DNA of 33,345 nt from Pseudomonas protegens (GCF_003732485.1 NZ_MOAK01000080.1:485565-518909); one strand, 5' to 3'; shown: positions 15,069 through 23,381, counted from the first letter of the stretch. Notes: generated by a model from the sequence alone, not told the origin. Numbers and translations are program-made.

Positions 15069-16382
15069 ATGCCCGCCAGTGCTCAGCAATCCGCCTCCAG
15101 CGATCGGCACGCCGCCTCTTACTATGCCGCCAGCAGCCTGCCGCAGCCTGACTACCCGACACTGGCAGGTGAGCTGACAGCGGACGTGTGCGTGGTAGGC
15201 GGCGGGTTCTCGGGGCTCAATACCGCCCTGGAACTGGCCGAGCGCGGGTTCAGCGTGATCCTGCTGGAAGCCCGCAAGATCGGCTGGGGCGCCAGCGGCC
15301 GCAACGGCGGACAGTTGATTCGCGGGGTCGGCCACGGCCTGGATCAGTTCACCAAGGTAATCGGCAGCGACGGCGTGCGGCAGATGAAGCTCATGGGCCT
15401 GGAAGCGGTGGAAATCGTCCGCCAACGCATCGAACGCCTGCAGATCCCCTGCGATCTGACTTGGGGCTACTGCGACCTGGCCAACAAGCCAGCGGACCTT
15501 GAAGGCTTTGCCGAAGACGCCGAAGAGCTGCGCAGCCTGGGCTATCGCCACGAAACCCGCCTGTTGCAGGCCGATGAAATGCACAGCGTGGTGGGCTCCA
15601 AACGCTACGTTGGCGGGCTGATCGACATGGGCTCCGGCCATCTGCACCCGCTGAACCTGGCCCTGGGTGAAGCCCAGGCGGCGCAGCAGATGGGCGTGCG
15701 TCTGTTCGAGCATTCGGCAGTGACTCGCATCGACTACGGTCCCCAGGTCAAGGTCCACAGCCATCGCGGCACGGTCCTTGCCAAGACCCTGGTCCTGGGT
15801 TGCAACGCCTACCTCAACGACCTCAACCCGGAGCTGGGGGGCAAGGTGCTGCCGGCCGGCAGCTACATCATTGCCACCGAACCCTTGAGTGAGGCCCAGG
15901 CGCAGGAGCTACTGCCACAGAACATGGCGGTCTGCGACCAGCGCGTGGCCCTGGACTACTACCGGCTCTCGGCTGACCGGCGCCTGCTGTTCGGGGGTGC
16001 CTGTCATTATTCGGGGCGTGACCCCAAGGACATCGCCGCCTACATGCGGCCGAAGATGCTGGAAGTGTTCCCGCAACTGGCCACAGTGAAGATCGACTAC
16101 CAGTGGGGCGGCATGATCGGCATCGGCGCCAATCGCCTGCCACAGATCGGCCGACTCAAGGACCAGCCCAATGTGTATTACGCCCAGGCCTATTCAGGCC
16201 ATGGGCTGAACGCCACGCACCTGGCGGGCAAGTTGCTGGGGGAGGCCATCAGCGGCCAACAGGGCGGTGGTTTCGACCTGTTCGCCAAGGTGCCGCACAT
16301 CACTTTCCCCGGCGGCAAGCACCTGCGCTCGCCGCTGCTGGCCCTGGGCATGCTCTGGCATCGCCTGAAAGAGCTGGCCTGA
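15069..16382 (+). CDS. pauB: FAD-dependent gamma-glutamyl-polyamine oxidase, PauB/PuuB-like
   Basis: A 437-residue DAO-family flavoprotein. After a 37-residue leader (YYAASSLPQPDYPTLAGELT) comes the FAD fold DVCVVGGGFSGLNTALEL (GGGFSG at 44-49), then GWGASGRNGGQL. Near the C-terminus, GIGANRLPQIGRL and YYAQAYSGHGLNATHLAGKL close the FAD site. PuuB-type enzymes oxidise gamma-glutamyl-putrescine (or related amines) to the aldehyde. In PAO1 the gene at this position, PA5309, is one of several pauB genes. The aldehyde would be passed to an aldehyde dehydrogenase such as the one at 21229. The frame is open from 14949, but the ATG at 15069 has AGGA 9 nt upstream and the family N-terminus. The exact amine substrate is not visible. 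Confidence 0.9.
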   Translation: MPASAQQSASSDRHAASYYAASSLPQPDYPTLAGELTADVCVVGGGFSGLNTALELAERGFSVILLEARKIGWGASGRNGGQLIRGVGHGLDQFTKVIGSDGVRQMKLMGLEAVEIVRQRIERLQIPCDLTWGYCDLANKPADLEGFAEDAEELRSLGYRHETRLLQADEMHSVVGSKRYVGGLIDMGSGHLHPLNLALGEAQAAQQMGVRLFEHSAVTRIDYGPQVKVHSHRGTVLAKTLVLGCNAYLNDLNPELGGKVLPAGSYIIATEPLSEAQAQELLPQNMAVCDQRVALDYYRLSADRRLLFGGACHYSGRDPKDIAAYMRPKMLEVFPQLATVKIDYQWGGMIGIGANRLPQIGRLKDQPNVYYAQAYSGHGLNATHLAGKLLGEAISGQQGGGFDLFAKVPHITFPGGKHLRSPLLALGMLWHRLKELA

Positions 16383-16410
16383 TCTTCCGCGGCTCCTCGC
16401 CGCTGTGGAA

Positions 16411-16656
16411 TTACAGCCGCCAGAAAGGCTTGAGGCCTTCGGCCCGCGCCTCCTCGCGGCTCAGCCCTACATCCCGCAACTCCTCGGCGGTCAACTCCAG
16501 CAACCCCTTGCGGGTACGCAGTCGATGCCAGTACAGACCCCAGGGACCCAACCCGGACGGCGAGGAGCGCGACAGGGTCGACGCCGCTGCCCGCTCCTGC
16601 TCGGCCTCCAGTTCCTGACTGCGTAACGACAGCCGCACATCGCTCAAGCCGTTCAT
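16411..16656 (-). CDS. DUF1127 small protein
   Basis: An 81-residue protein lying at the C-terminal end of a much longer open frame whose upstream part is only the mirror image of the mocR gene. The C-terminal half (about 45-80) is the DUF1127/YjiS-like motif: RTRKGLLELTAEELRDVGLS, then EEARAEGLKPFW. The N-terminal half is charged and probably disordered. DUF1127 proteins are small arginine-rich proteins; some members elsewhere bind RNA or affect phosphate and carbon metabolism, but no role is known here. Of two near ATGs, the one at 16656 has AGGAG 8 nt upstream, whereas the one at 16662 would be only 2 nt away. It is divergent from the MocR regulator across a 180-nt region with repeated boxes, so it is a likely target of it. 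Confidence 0.85.
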   Translation of the reverse strand: MNGLSDVRLSLRSQELEAEQERAAASTLSRSSPSGLGPWGLYWHRLRTRKGLLELTAEELRDVGLSREEARAEGLKPFWRL

Positions 16657-16716
16657 TTCCATTGCTCCTGTTTGCTCAAGTTGCCATGAGCGAACATGAT
16701 GGGCGCCGCACCAAAA

Positions 16717-16786
16717 CCAATACAGACCCAATACAGCGGTATTACTTCCATACAGTTTTGCCAAAAATTCCGCTGAATCCTGTATT
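16717..16786. promoter_or_regulatory. Direct and inverted AATACAG boxes, candidate MocR operator
   Basis: CCAATACAG occurs at 16717-16725 and again at 16728-16736, exactly 11 bp (one helical turn) apart. CCATACAG follows at 16748-16755. An inverted copy, CTGTATT, lies at 16780-16786. MocR/GabR-type regulators bind direct repeats in their own divergent promoters. The repeats sit between the DUF1127 gene (start 16656) and the MocR gene (start 16837). Confidence 0.55.
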
Positions 16787-16836
16787 TTTGCCCCATCTGT
16801 ACTGGTCCTCCGTGACTGCCACTTCGAGCCAACGCC

Positions 16837-18261
16837 ATGACCCTCTATGTGAACCTCGCCGAACTCCTGGGCACCCGCATCGAACAGGGCTTCTATCGCC
16901 CCGGTGATCGACTGCCCTCGGTGCGTGCCCTGAGCGTAGAACACGGGGTCAGCCTGAGCACCGTGCAGCAGGCCTATCGCCTGCTGGAAGACAACGGCCT
17001 GGCCATGCCCAAGCCAAAATCCGGATACTTCGTGCCTCCCAGCCGTGAGTTGCCCGCCCTGCCGGCGGTCGGTCGCCCGGCCCAGCGGCCGGTGGAAATA
17101 TCCCAGTGGGATCAGGTCCTGGAGCTGATCCGCGCGGTGCCGCGCAAGGACGTGGTGCAGCTGGGCCGCGGCATGCCGGACATCACCACACCGACCATGA
17201 AGCCATTGCTGCGGGCCCTGGCCCGGCTCAGTCGGCGCCAGGACATGCCCGGCCTGCACTACGACAACATCTACGGCGTGCTGGAATTGCGCGAGCAAGT
17301 GGCGCGGCTGATGTTGGATTCCGGCTGCCAGCTGGGGGCCAATGATCTGGTGATCACCACTGGCTGCCACGAAGCCCTGTCCGCCAGCATTCGCGCCATC
17401 TGCGAGCCCGGGGACATCGTTGCCGTAGACTCGCCGAGCTTTCACGGCGCCATGCAGACCCTCAAGGGGCTGGGCATGAAAGCCCTGGAAATCCCCACCG
17501 ACCCTATTACCGGGATCAGTCTGGAAGCCCTGGAACTGGCCCTGGAGCAGTGGCCGATCAAGGCCATACAGTTGACCCCCAACTGCAACAACCCCTTGGG
17601 CTACATCATGCCGGAGTCACGCAAGCGGGCCCTGCTGACCCTGGCCCAGCGCTTCGACGTGGCGATCATCGAGGACGATGTGTATGGCGAACTGGCCTAC
17701 ACCTACCCACGCCCGCGAACCATCAAGTCCTTCGACGACGACGGTAGAGTCCTGCTGTGCAGTTCCTTCTCCAAGACCCTGGCCCCCGGCCTGCGCATTG
17801 GCTGGGTCGCCCCCGGCCGCTACTTGGAGCGGGTGCTGCACATGAAGTACATCAGCACCGGTTCCACCGCCCCGCAGCCCCAGGTGGCCATCGCCGAATT
17901 CTTGAAAAGCGGCCACTTCGAGCCCCACTTGCGCAAGATGCGCACTCAATACCAGCGCAATCGCGACCTGATGCTCGACTGGGTCAGCCGCTATTTCCCC
18001 ACGGGCACCCGCGCCAGCCGTCCCCAGGGCAGTTTCATGCTGTGGATCGAACTGCCTGAAGGCTTCGACGCTCTGAAACTCAACCGGGCACTGCTCGACC
18101 AAGGCGTGCAGATCGCCGTGGGCAGCATCTTTTCCGCCTCGGGCAAGTACCGCAACTGCCTGCGGATGAACTACGCTGCCAAGCCAACCGCGCAGATCGA
18201 GGACGCGGTACGCAAAGTCGGCTCCGCAGCCATCAAGCTGCTCAGCGAAACCCAGGACTGA
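16837..18261 (+). CDS. MocR/GabR-type regulator: GntR DNA-binding domain fused to a PLP aminotransferase domain
   Basis: A 474-residue chimeric regulator. Residues 1-70 are a GntR winged helix-turn-helix (NLAELLGTRIEQGFYRPGDR, LPSVRALSVEHGVSLSTVQQ, AYRLLEDNGL). Residues about 90-470 are a fold-type-I aminotransferase with PNCNNPLG (248-255), IIEDDVYGEL (D280 pairs the PLP nitrogen) and SSFSKTLAPGLRIGW with Schiff-base lysine K313. Such proteins use PLP-bound ligands to control neighbouring genes and usually do not act as free aminotransferases. It starts at ATG 16837, at the usual short N-terminus. It is divergent from the DUF1127 gene with repeat boxes between, and followed 69 nt later by the phospholipase-D lipoprotein gene. 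Ligand and regulon are unknown. It lies within polyamine genes, but that may be coincidence. Confidence 0.92.
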   Translation: MTLYVNLAELLGTRIEQGFYRPGDRLPSVRALSVEHGVSLSTVQQAYRLLEDNGLAMPKPKSGYFVPPSRELPALPAVGRPAQRPVEISQWDQVLELIRAVPRKDVVQLGRGMPDITTPTMKPLLRALARLSRRQDMPGLHYDNIYGVLELREQVARLMLDSGCQLGANDLVITTGCHEALSASIRAICEPGDIVAVDSPSFHGAMQTLKGLGMKALEIPTDPITGISLEALELALEQWPIKAIQLTPNCNNPLGYIMPESRKRALLTLAQRFDVAIIEDDVYGELAYTYPRPRTIKSFDDDGRVLLCSSFSKTLAPGLRIGWVAPGRYLERVLHMKYISTGSTAPQPQVAIAEFLKSGHFEPHLRKMRTQYQRNRDLMLDWVSRYFPTGTRASRPQGSFMLWIELPEGFDALKLNRALLDQGVQIAVGSIFSASGKYRNCLRMNYAAKPTAQIEDAVRKVGSAAIKLLSETQD

Positions 18262-18330
18262 ACCCCGGGTCACGCTGCTGGAAGCCAGCCGCCCCATGCC
18301 AACCCGCGCCGTGAAGCGAGATGACCTGAC

Positions 18331-19902
18331 TTGAGCCGTAAACAGGGGTTTATCCTGCCGCTGATCCTGACCCTCGGGCTGGGCGGCTGCGCCACCCGGG
18401 AGGTGCCTTACCAGCCCAGCCAGGCCCTGGCCGCCGAGGATTCCAGCTTCGCCCAGTCCATCAGGACCCAGGTCGCCCCCTACCAGGGACGCTCCGGCTT
18501 TCGCCTGCTGCCCAACAGCACTGAAGCCTTCATGGCCCGCGCCGAACTGATCCGCAACGCCCAGAGCAGCCTCGACCTGCAGTACTACATCGTCCATGAC
18601 GGCATCAGCACCCGGATGCTGGTGGACGAACTGCTCAAGGCTGCCGATCGAGGTGTGCGGGTACGCATCCTGCTGGACGACACCACCAGCGACGGGCTGG
18701 ACCAGATCATCGCGACTCTTGCCGCCCATCCGCAGATCCAGATCCGCCTGTTCAACCCGCTGCACCTGGGCCGCAGCACCGGCGTTACCCGGGCCATGGG
18801 CCGTCTGTTCAACCTGTCGCAGCAGCATCGACGGATGCACAACAAGCTGTGGCTGGCGGACAACAGCGTGGCCATCGTCGGCGGACGCAACCTCGGCGAT
18901 GAGTACTTCGATGCCGAACCCGATCTCAACTTCACCGACATCGACATGTTCAGCGCAGGCCCCGTAGCCGAACAACTGGGCCATAGCTTCGACCAATACT
19001 GGAACAGCGCCCTGAGCCGGCCCATAGGCGAGTTCCTGTCTTACGCACCTTCAGCCAAGGCCCTGAACAACACCCGCCAGCGCCTGGAGGAGTCGCTACA
19101 AGACAGCCGCCGGCAAAACCAGTCCCTGTATCGCCAGTTGATGACCTATCAGACCCAGCCACGCATGGATATCTGGCGCAAGGAACTGATCTGGGCCTGG
19201 AACCAGGCCCTGTGGGACGCGCCCACCAAGGTCCTGGCCAAGGGCGATCCCGACCCGCACTTGCTGCTGACCACCCAGCTGGCACCGGAACTCAAGGGCG
19301 TCAGCAAGGAGCTGATCATGGTCTCGGCCTACTTCGTCCCGGGCCAGCCGGGGCTGGTGTACCTGACCGGCCGGGCTGACGCCGGGGTCGCGGTCAGTCT
19401 CTTGACCAACTCCCTGGAAGCCACCGACGTGCCGGTGGTGCATGGCGGCTACGCGCCCTATCGCAAAGCCCTGCTGGAGCACGGCGTGAAGCTCTACGAG
19501 TTGCGCAGGCAACCCGGAGAGCGGGGCGGCGGCAGCGGTCCGCGGCTGTTCCACGGCGGTTCCCTGAAGGGCTCGGACTCCAGCCTGCACAGCAAGGCGA
19601 TGGTCTTCGACCGACAGAAGAGTTTTATCGGCTCGTTCAATTTCGATTCACGCTCAGTGCTGTGGAACACCGAGGTCGGGGTACTGGTGGACAGCCCCGA
19701 ACTGGCCGAGCATGTACGCGCCCTGGCCCTGCAAGGGATGGCGCCGCCCCTCAGCTACCAGGTCAAACTGGAGAACGGCAAGCTGGTCTGGATCACCGAG
19801 GACCATGGGCGGTTGCACAGCCTGAGCCACGAGCCCGGCAGCTGGTGGCGGCGCATCAATGCCTGGCTGAGTACCCGCATCGGTCTGGAGCGCATGCTTT
19901 GA
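18331..19902 (+). CDS. Phospholipase-D family lipoprotein (cardiolipin-synthase-C-like)
   Basis: A 523-residue protein with a lipoprotein signal peptide (FILPLILTLGLGGC; the acylated cysteine is C20) and two HKD phosphodiesterase motifs: H170-N-K172...D177 (HNKLWLAD) followed by GGRN, and H420-S-K422...D427 (HSKAMVFD) followed by GSFNFD. This is the layout of PLD-type phosphatidyltransferases such as ClsC, acting on phospholipids at the envelope. The residue after C20 is alanine, not aspartate, so outer-membrane sorting is expected. The start is a TTG: an in-frame stop lies only 9 nt upstream and the next methionine (about 68) would cut off the signal peptide. No strong ribosome site precedes it. 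It follows mocR by 69 nt and ends 4 nt before the convergent MFS stop. The substrate is not proven. Confidence 0.9.
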   Translation: MSRKQGFILPLILTLGLGGCATREVPYQPSQALAAEDSSFAQSIRTQVAPYQGRSGFRLLPNSTEAFMARAELIRNAQSSLDLQYYIVHDGISTRMLVDELLKAADRGVRVRILLDDTTSDGLDQIIATLAAHPQIQIRLFNPLHLGRSTGVTRAMGRLFNLSQQHRRMHNKLWLADNSVAIVGGRNLGDEYFDAEPDLNFTDIDMFSAGPVAEQLGHSFDQYWNSALSRPIGEFLSYAPSAKALNNTRQRLEESLQDSRRQNQSLYRQLMTYQTQPRMDIWRKELIWAWNQALWDAPTKVLAKGDPDPHLLLTTQLAPELKGVSKELIMVSAYFVPGQPGLVYLTGRADAGVAVSLLTNSLEATDVPVVHGGYAPYRKALLEHGVKLYELRRQPGERGGGSGPRLFHGGSLKGSDSSLHSKAMVFDRQKSFIGSFNFDSRSVLWNTEVGVLVDSPELAEHVRALALQGMAPPLSYQVKLENGKLVWITEDHGRLHSLSHEPGSWWRRINAWLSTRIGLERML

Positions 19903-19906
19903 AGCG

Positions 19907-21055
19907 CTACAGGGGTTGTGCCTGGACGCCGCCAAAAGCGCCCTGACGCAGCAGCAGAAGCAACAGGCCAAAGGCGCCCGCCGCTACCAGCAGCAACATC
20001 GCATGGCCGCTGACCCACTGGCTGCCCGCCCCTGCCACCAAGGGACCGATCAGGCAACCGATACCCCACAGCTGCGCCACATGGGCATTGGCTCGCACCA
20101 GCGCATCGTCGCGATAACGCTCGCCGATCAGGATCAGCGACAAGGTGAACAGGCCGCCAGCGCTAGCCCCGAACAGCACCCACAAAGGCCAGATCAATAC
20201 GCTGTCCAGCAGCAGGGGAATGGCCAGGCTGGAACACAGCAGGATCACCGCGCAACCGGTGAACAGGCCGCGCCGAGAGACGCGATCGGCCAAGGCGCCG
20301 ATCGGCAGCTGCAACAATGCATCGCCCACCACCACGGTGCTGACCATGGCCAGAGCCACGTCCTCGGTGAAGCCCTGGCTCAAGCAATAAACCGGAAGCA
20401 GGGTCAGGATCAAAGCCTCGAAAGTCGCGAACAAGGCCACCGCCCAACCAATCGCCGGCAGCGCCTGACAGAAGCGCCAGAGGTCGATCAGGGTGACATT
20501 GCAGGACTCGGTGCTCGGCGCTCCGCTACGCCCCAACAGCAGCAGGGGCGCAGCCACCAACAACCCCACCGAGACCCAGAAACCATAGTCCTGCGTGGTA
20601 CCCAGAACGCCCAGCAGCAAGGGGCCCGCCAGCTGGCTCAAGGCGTAGCCGCTGCCATACAACGCCACCAGCCGCCCCCGCCACTGCTCCACCACCAGCT
20701 GGTTGATCCAGCTTTCCCCCAGGATGAAAATGATGGTCAGTACCACGCCCAGGATCAGGCGCAACGCCAGCCACACCGGATAGCTGGGCAACAGCGCCAG
20801 CAGTCCGATGGAGAGCGCACCCGCCCACAGGCACAGGCGCATCAGGTTGGCGGTACCGAAGCGAGCCGCCAGACGACTGGAAATCTTCGCGCCCAGCAGC
20901 ACGCCAATGGCCGGCATCGCCGCGACCACACCAATCGCAAAGGGCCCGTAGCCCCAGCTTTCCAGGCGAAAGGACACCAGCGGCATGGTCATGCCCAGGG
21001 CCAGGCCGACGCTCAAGACAGCGGATAAAACGGCGAAATAGGTCGCCCAAGGCAT
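19907..21055 (-). CDS. MFS transporter, YcaD-like
   Basis: A 382-residue inner-membrane protein with about twelve hydrophobic helices. The loop between helices 2 and 3 carries GVLLGAKISSRLAARFG, and the second half has the matching GALADRVSRRGLF, both forms of the MFS motif GxLaDRxGRR. Sequence features (GESWINQLVVEQWRGRLVALYG in two parts, LIGERYRDDALVRANA) resemble the small YcaD group, whose substrates are unknown. The open frame begins at 21100, but the ATG at 21055 has AGGAG 7 nt upstream and starts right before the first helix (MPWATYFAVLSAVLSVGLAL). It ends 4 nt from the convergent phospholipase-D gene. It could export sugars, drugs or metabolites; no substrate can be assigned. Confidence 0.88.
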   Translation of the reverse strand: MPWATYFAVLSAVLSVGLALGMTMPLVSFRLESWGYGPFAIGVVAAMPAIGVLLGAKISSRLAARFGTANLMRLCLWAGALSIGLLALLPSYPVWLALRLILGVVLTIIFILGESWINQLVVEQWRGRLVALYGSGYALSQLAGPLLLGVLGTTQDYGFWVSVGLLVAAPLLLLGRSGAPSTESCNVTLIDLWRFCQALPAIGWAVALFATFEALILTLLPVYCLSQGFTEDVALAMVSTVVVGDALLQLPIGALADRVSRRGLFTGCAVILLCSSLAIPLLLDSVLIWPLWVLFGASAGGLFTLSLILIGERYRDDALVRANAHVAQLWGIGCLIGPLVAGAGSQWVSGHAMLLLVAAGAFGLLLLLLRQGAFGGVQAQPL

Positions 21056-21100
21056 TTCCACACTCCTGTGGATCATTATTCTGCAAGCCACAGACAACAC

Positions 21101-21200
21101 AGCCGGACTCCCCTCGCGGGAAGTCCGGCTGCGCTGTGGATCAACAGCTTCGGGCAGGAGCGCCTGTACGGCGTGGCGCTTGCCGGCGAAAGCGCCCGTG
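21101..21200. repeat. Hairpin plus degenerate REP-like sequence
   Basis: A perfect 9-bp inverted repeat AGCCGGACT / AGTCCGGCT (21101-21109, 21122-21130) has an inner CCC/GGG stem. Some 50 nt on, GCTTGCCGGCGAA matches the inner half of the REP arm and sits in a small GGCGCTT/AAGCGCC hairpin. The block lies in the 173-nt gap between the KauB-like stop and the MFS start, both minus strand. It may end the KauB transcript, though no T-run follows. Confidence 0.5.
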
Positions 21201-21228
21201 CGGACGCTATCGCCTCAACCCCGAAGAC

Positions 21229-22722
21229 TCAGAGCTTGATCCAGGTCGCTTTCAGCTCGGTGTACTTGTCGAACGCGTGCAGCGACTTGTCCCGACCATT
21301 GCCCGACTGCTTGAAGCCGCCGAACGGCGCGGTCATGTCACCACCGTCGTACTGGTTGACCCAGACGCTGCCGGCACGCAGTGCCTTGGCCGTCAGATGA
21401 GCCTTGGAGATGTTTGCAGTCCAGACCGCCGCCGCCAACCCGTACGGGGTGTCGTTGGCAATCTGGATCGCCTCCTCAACGCTGTCGAACGCAATCACCG
21501 ACAGCACGGGGCCGAAGATCTCTTCCTGGGCAATCTTCATTGCGTTGCTGACGCCGTCGAAAATCGTCGGCTCGACGTAGGTGCCACCCGTTTCCTGCAG
21601 GGTGCGCTTGCCGCCGGCCACCAATTTGGCGCCATCGGCATGACCTGCCTCGATGTAGGACAGCACGGTGTTCATCTGCTGGGTATCCACCAGGGCGCCG
21701 ACGTTGGTAGCCGGGTCCAGTGGATTGCCCGGCTTCCAGGCTTTCAGGGCCTCGATCACCAGCGGCAGGAACTTGTCCTTGATAGAACGCTCCACCAGCA
21801 GGCGAGAACCGGCGGTGCAAACTTCGCCCTGGTTGAAGGCGATGGCGCTGGCGGCGGATTCGGCGGCGGCCTGCAGGTCCGGGGCATCGGCGAACACGAT
21901 GTTCGGGCTCTTGCCACCGGCTTCCAGCCAGACACGCTTCATATTGGACTCACCGGAGTACACCAGCAGTTGCTTGGCGATCTTGGTGGAGCCGGTGAAC
22001 ACCAGGGTGTCCACGTCCATGTGCAGGGCCAGGGCCTTGCCAACGGTGTGGCCATAGCCTGGGAGCACGTTGAACACGCCGGCCGGAATCCCGGCTTCCA
22101 CTGCCAGGGCCGCGATGCGGATCGCAGTCAGCGGGGATTTTTCCGAAGGCTTGAGGATCACCGAGTTACCGGTGGACAGCGCCGGTCCCAGTTTCCAGCA
22201 GGCCATCATCAGCGGGAAGTTCCACGGCACGATGGCCGCGACTACGCCCACGGGCTCACGGGTTACCAGACCCAGTTGGTCGTGGGGAGTGGCAGCGACT
22301 TCGTCGTAGATCTTGTCAATAGCCTCGCCGCTCCAGCTCAGCGCTTGCGCCGCGCCGGGAACGTCGATTTCCAGGGAGTCGGTGATGGGCTTGCCCATGT
22401 CCAGGGTTTCCAGGAGCGCGAGCTCTTGGGCGTGTTGCTTGAGCAGGCCGGCAAAACGAATCATGACGGACTTGCGCTTGGCCGGCGCCAGGCGCGACCA
22501 GACGCCAGAGTTGAAGGTGGCGCGGGCATTGTCCACGGCACGCTGGGCATCGGCGGCGTCACAGCTGGCAATGGTTGCCAGCACACGGCCGTCTACCGGG
22601 CTGATGCACTCGAAGGTGTCATTGGAAACAGCTGCGGTGTATTCACCGTTGATGTAGGCGCGGCCTTCGATTTTCAGGTCGCGGGCACGTTGTTCCCAAT
22701 CGGCACGAGTCAGGGTGGTCAT
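21229..22722 (-). CDS. kauB: NAD(P)+-dependent aldehyde dehydrogenase of polyamine/arginine catabolism (KauB/PauC-like)
   Basis: A 497-residue class-1/2-like aldehyde dehydrogenase with the whole catalytic set: oxyanion asparagine N168 (PWNFP), cofactor loop FTGSTKIAK, general base E267 (LEAGGKSPN), nucleophile C302 (NQGEVCTAGS) and the C-terminal EEIFGPVL and PFGGFKQSGNGRD motifs. It oxidises aminoaldehydes (gamma-glutamyl-aminobutyraldehyde, 4-guanidinobutyraldehyde, 3-aminopropanal) to the acids. The position matches PAO1 PA5312, known as kauB/pauC. It thus completes the step after the PauB-type oxidase at 15069, though the two are not in one operon here. The ATG at 22722 follows GAGGAGG at about 8 nt. 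It is divergent from the cupin gene. The substrate range is inferred from family and synteny. Confidence 0.92.
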   Translation of the reverse strand: MTTLTRADWEQRARDLKIEGRAYINGEYTAAVSNDTFECISPVDGRVLATIASCDAADAQRAVDNARATFNSGVWSRLAPAKRKSVMIRFAGLLKQHAQELALLETLDMGKPITDSLEIDVPGAAQALSWSGEAIDKIYDEVAATPHDQLGLVTREPVGVVAAIVPWNFPLMMACWKLGPALSTGNSVILKPSEKSPLTAIRIAALAVEAGIPAGVFNVLPGYGHTVGKALALHMDVDTLVFTGSTKIAKQLLVYSGESNMKRVWLEAGGKSPNIVFADAPDLQAAAESAASAIAFNQGEVCTAGSRLLVERSIKDKFLPLVIEALKAWKPGNPLDPATNVGALVDTQQMNTVLSYIEAGHADGAKLVAGGKRTLQETGGTYVEPTIFDGVSNAMKIAQEEIFGPVLSVIAFDSVEEAIQIANDTPYGLAAAVWTANISKAHLTAKALRAGSVWVNQYDGGDMTAPFGGFKQSGNGRDKSLHAFDKYTELKATWIKL

Positions 22723-22860
22723 ACGAGTGTCCTCCTCTTATTTGAATACAAGCGCCATGCGAACTACGCCGGCACTCATGAAGAATTCTGCCCGGCCAGC
22801 CTGTTTTCGGCCAAAGGCACCCGCCACCCTAAACCAGCGACCCCTGTACTTTCAATATAT

Positions 22861-22917
22861 TTGACAAAGTCCGGGCAAACGCCATTGCTATGTGCATTTT
22901 AATAAACATAGACTTTG
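22861..22917. promoter_or_regulatory. Promoter-like region between kauB and cupin genes
   Basis: TTGACA (22861-22866) is a perfect -35 hexamer pointing at the cupin gene. The best -10, TGCTAT (22886-22891), is at a long 19-nt spacing. A 7-bp inverted repeat CAAAGTC (22865-22871) / GACTTTG (22911-22917) flanks it and might be an operator for a PauR-like or other regulator. The evidence is modest. Confidence 0.3.
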
Positions 22918-22960
22918 GCCTTCATAGCCACTCGCGCCGCAATCACGGGGGAATACAAGA

Positions 22961-23323
22961 ATGAGCATCCACAACGTCGTCGACTTCAGCCAGGCCCACA
23001 CCGAGGGCGAACGCTACCGCCCTGCGCCGGAAAAAATCCTCAAGGGCGATCCTGAGCAAGCAGTGTTCAATCACTACGCCAGCCCGTGCGGGCAACTCAA
23101 TGCCGGGATCTGGGAAGGCGCTGTGGGCCAATGGACGGTGAACTTCACCGAACACGAATACTGCGAGATTCTCCAGGGTGTGTCGGTGCTGCGAGACAAC
23201 GACGGCAATGCCAAGACCCTGCGCTCTGGCGACCGCTTTGTGATCCCGGCCGGCTTCAAAGGCACCTGGGAAGTGCTGGAGCCCTGTCGCAAGGTCTACG
23301 TGGCCTTCGAACAGAAAGCCTGA
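22961..23323 (+). CDS. Small cupin-domain protein (cupin_3/DUF861 type)
   Basis: A 120-residue single-domain cupin. Motifs: GIWEGAVGQWTVNFTEHEYCEILQG in pieces for the first cupin box, with few histidines, and LRSGDRFVIPAGFKGTWEVLEPCRKVYV for the second. The EHEYCEIL segment keeps a histidine and glutamates as possible metal ligands. Proteins of this group are often found beside amine or ureide catabolic genes, but no reaction is established for this member. The ATG at 22961 gives the family's length; upstream AT-rich DNA holds a candidate promoter. It is divergent from kauB-like and ends in a strong terminator shared with rpmG. It may take part in polyamine breakdown; this rests on position only. 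Confidence 0.85.
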   Translation: MSIHNVVDFSQAHTEGERYRPAPEKILKGDPEQAVFNHYASPCGQLNAGIWEGAVGQWTVNFTEHEYCEILQGVSVLRDNDGNAKTLRSGDRFVIPAGFKGTWEVLEPCRKVYVAFEQKA

Positions 23324-23334
23324 ATCCCAGGCAC

Positions 23335-23364
23335 AAAAAAACCCGCTTGAAGGCGGGTTTTTTT
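23335..23364. terminator. Bidirectional intrinsic terminator between cupin and rpmG
   Basis: The ACCCGC / GCGGGT stem with loop TTGAAG has seven A before and seven T after it. It lies 12 nt past the cupin stop on the plus strand and 18 nt past the rpmG stop on the minus strand, serving both convergent genes. Confidence 0.93.
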
Positions 23365-23381
23365 GTCAGAAGAAAAATCAA

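Noticed and set aside
16657-17445. N-terminal extension of the DUF1127 frame
   Set aside because: Mirrors the mocR coding region; only the last 81 codons have family sequence and a ribosome site.
17617-18996. 459-codon minus-strand frame across mocR and the PLD gene
   Set aside because: It spans two well-supported plus-strand genes and shows no protein motifs.
22874-22888. Possible sigma-54 promoter before the cupin gene
   Set aside because: The GG and GC pairs are 11 nt apart instead of the required 10.
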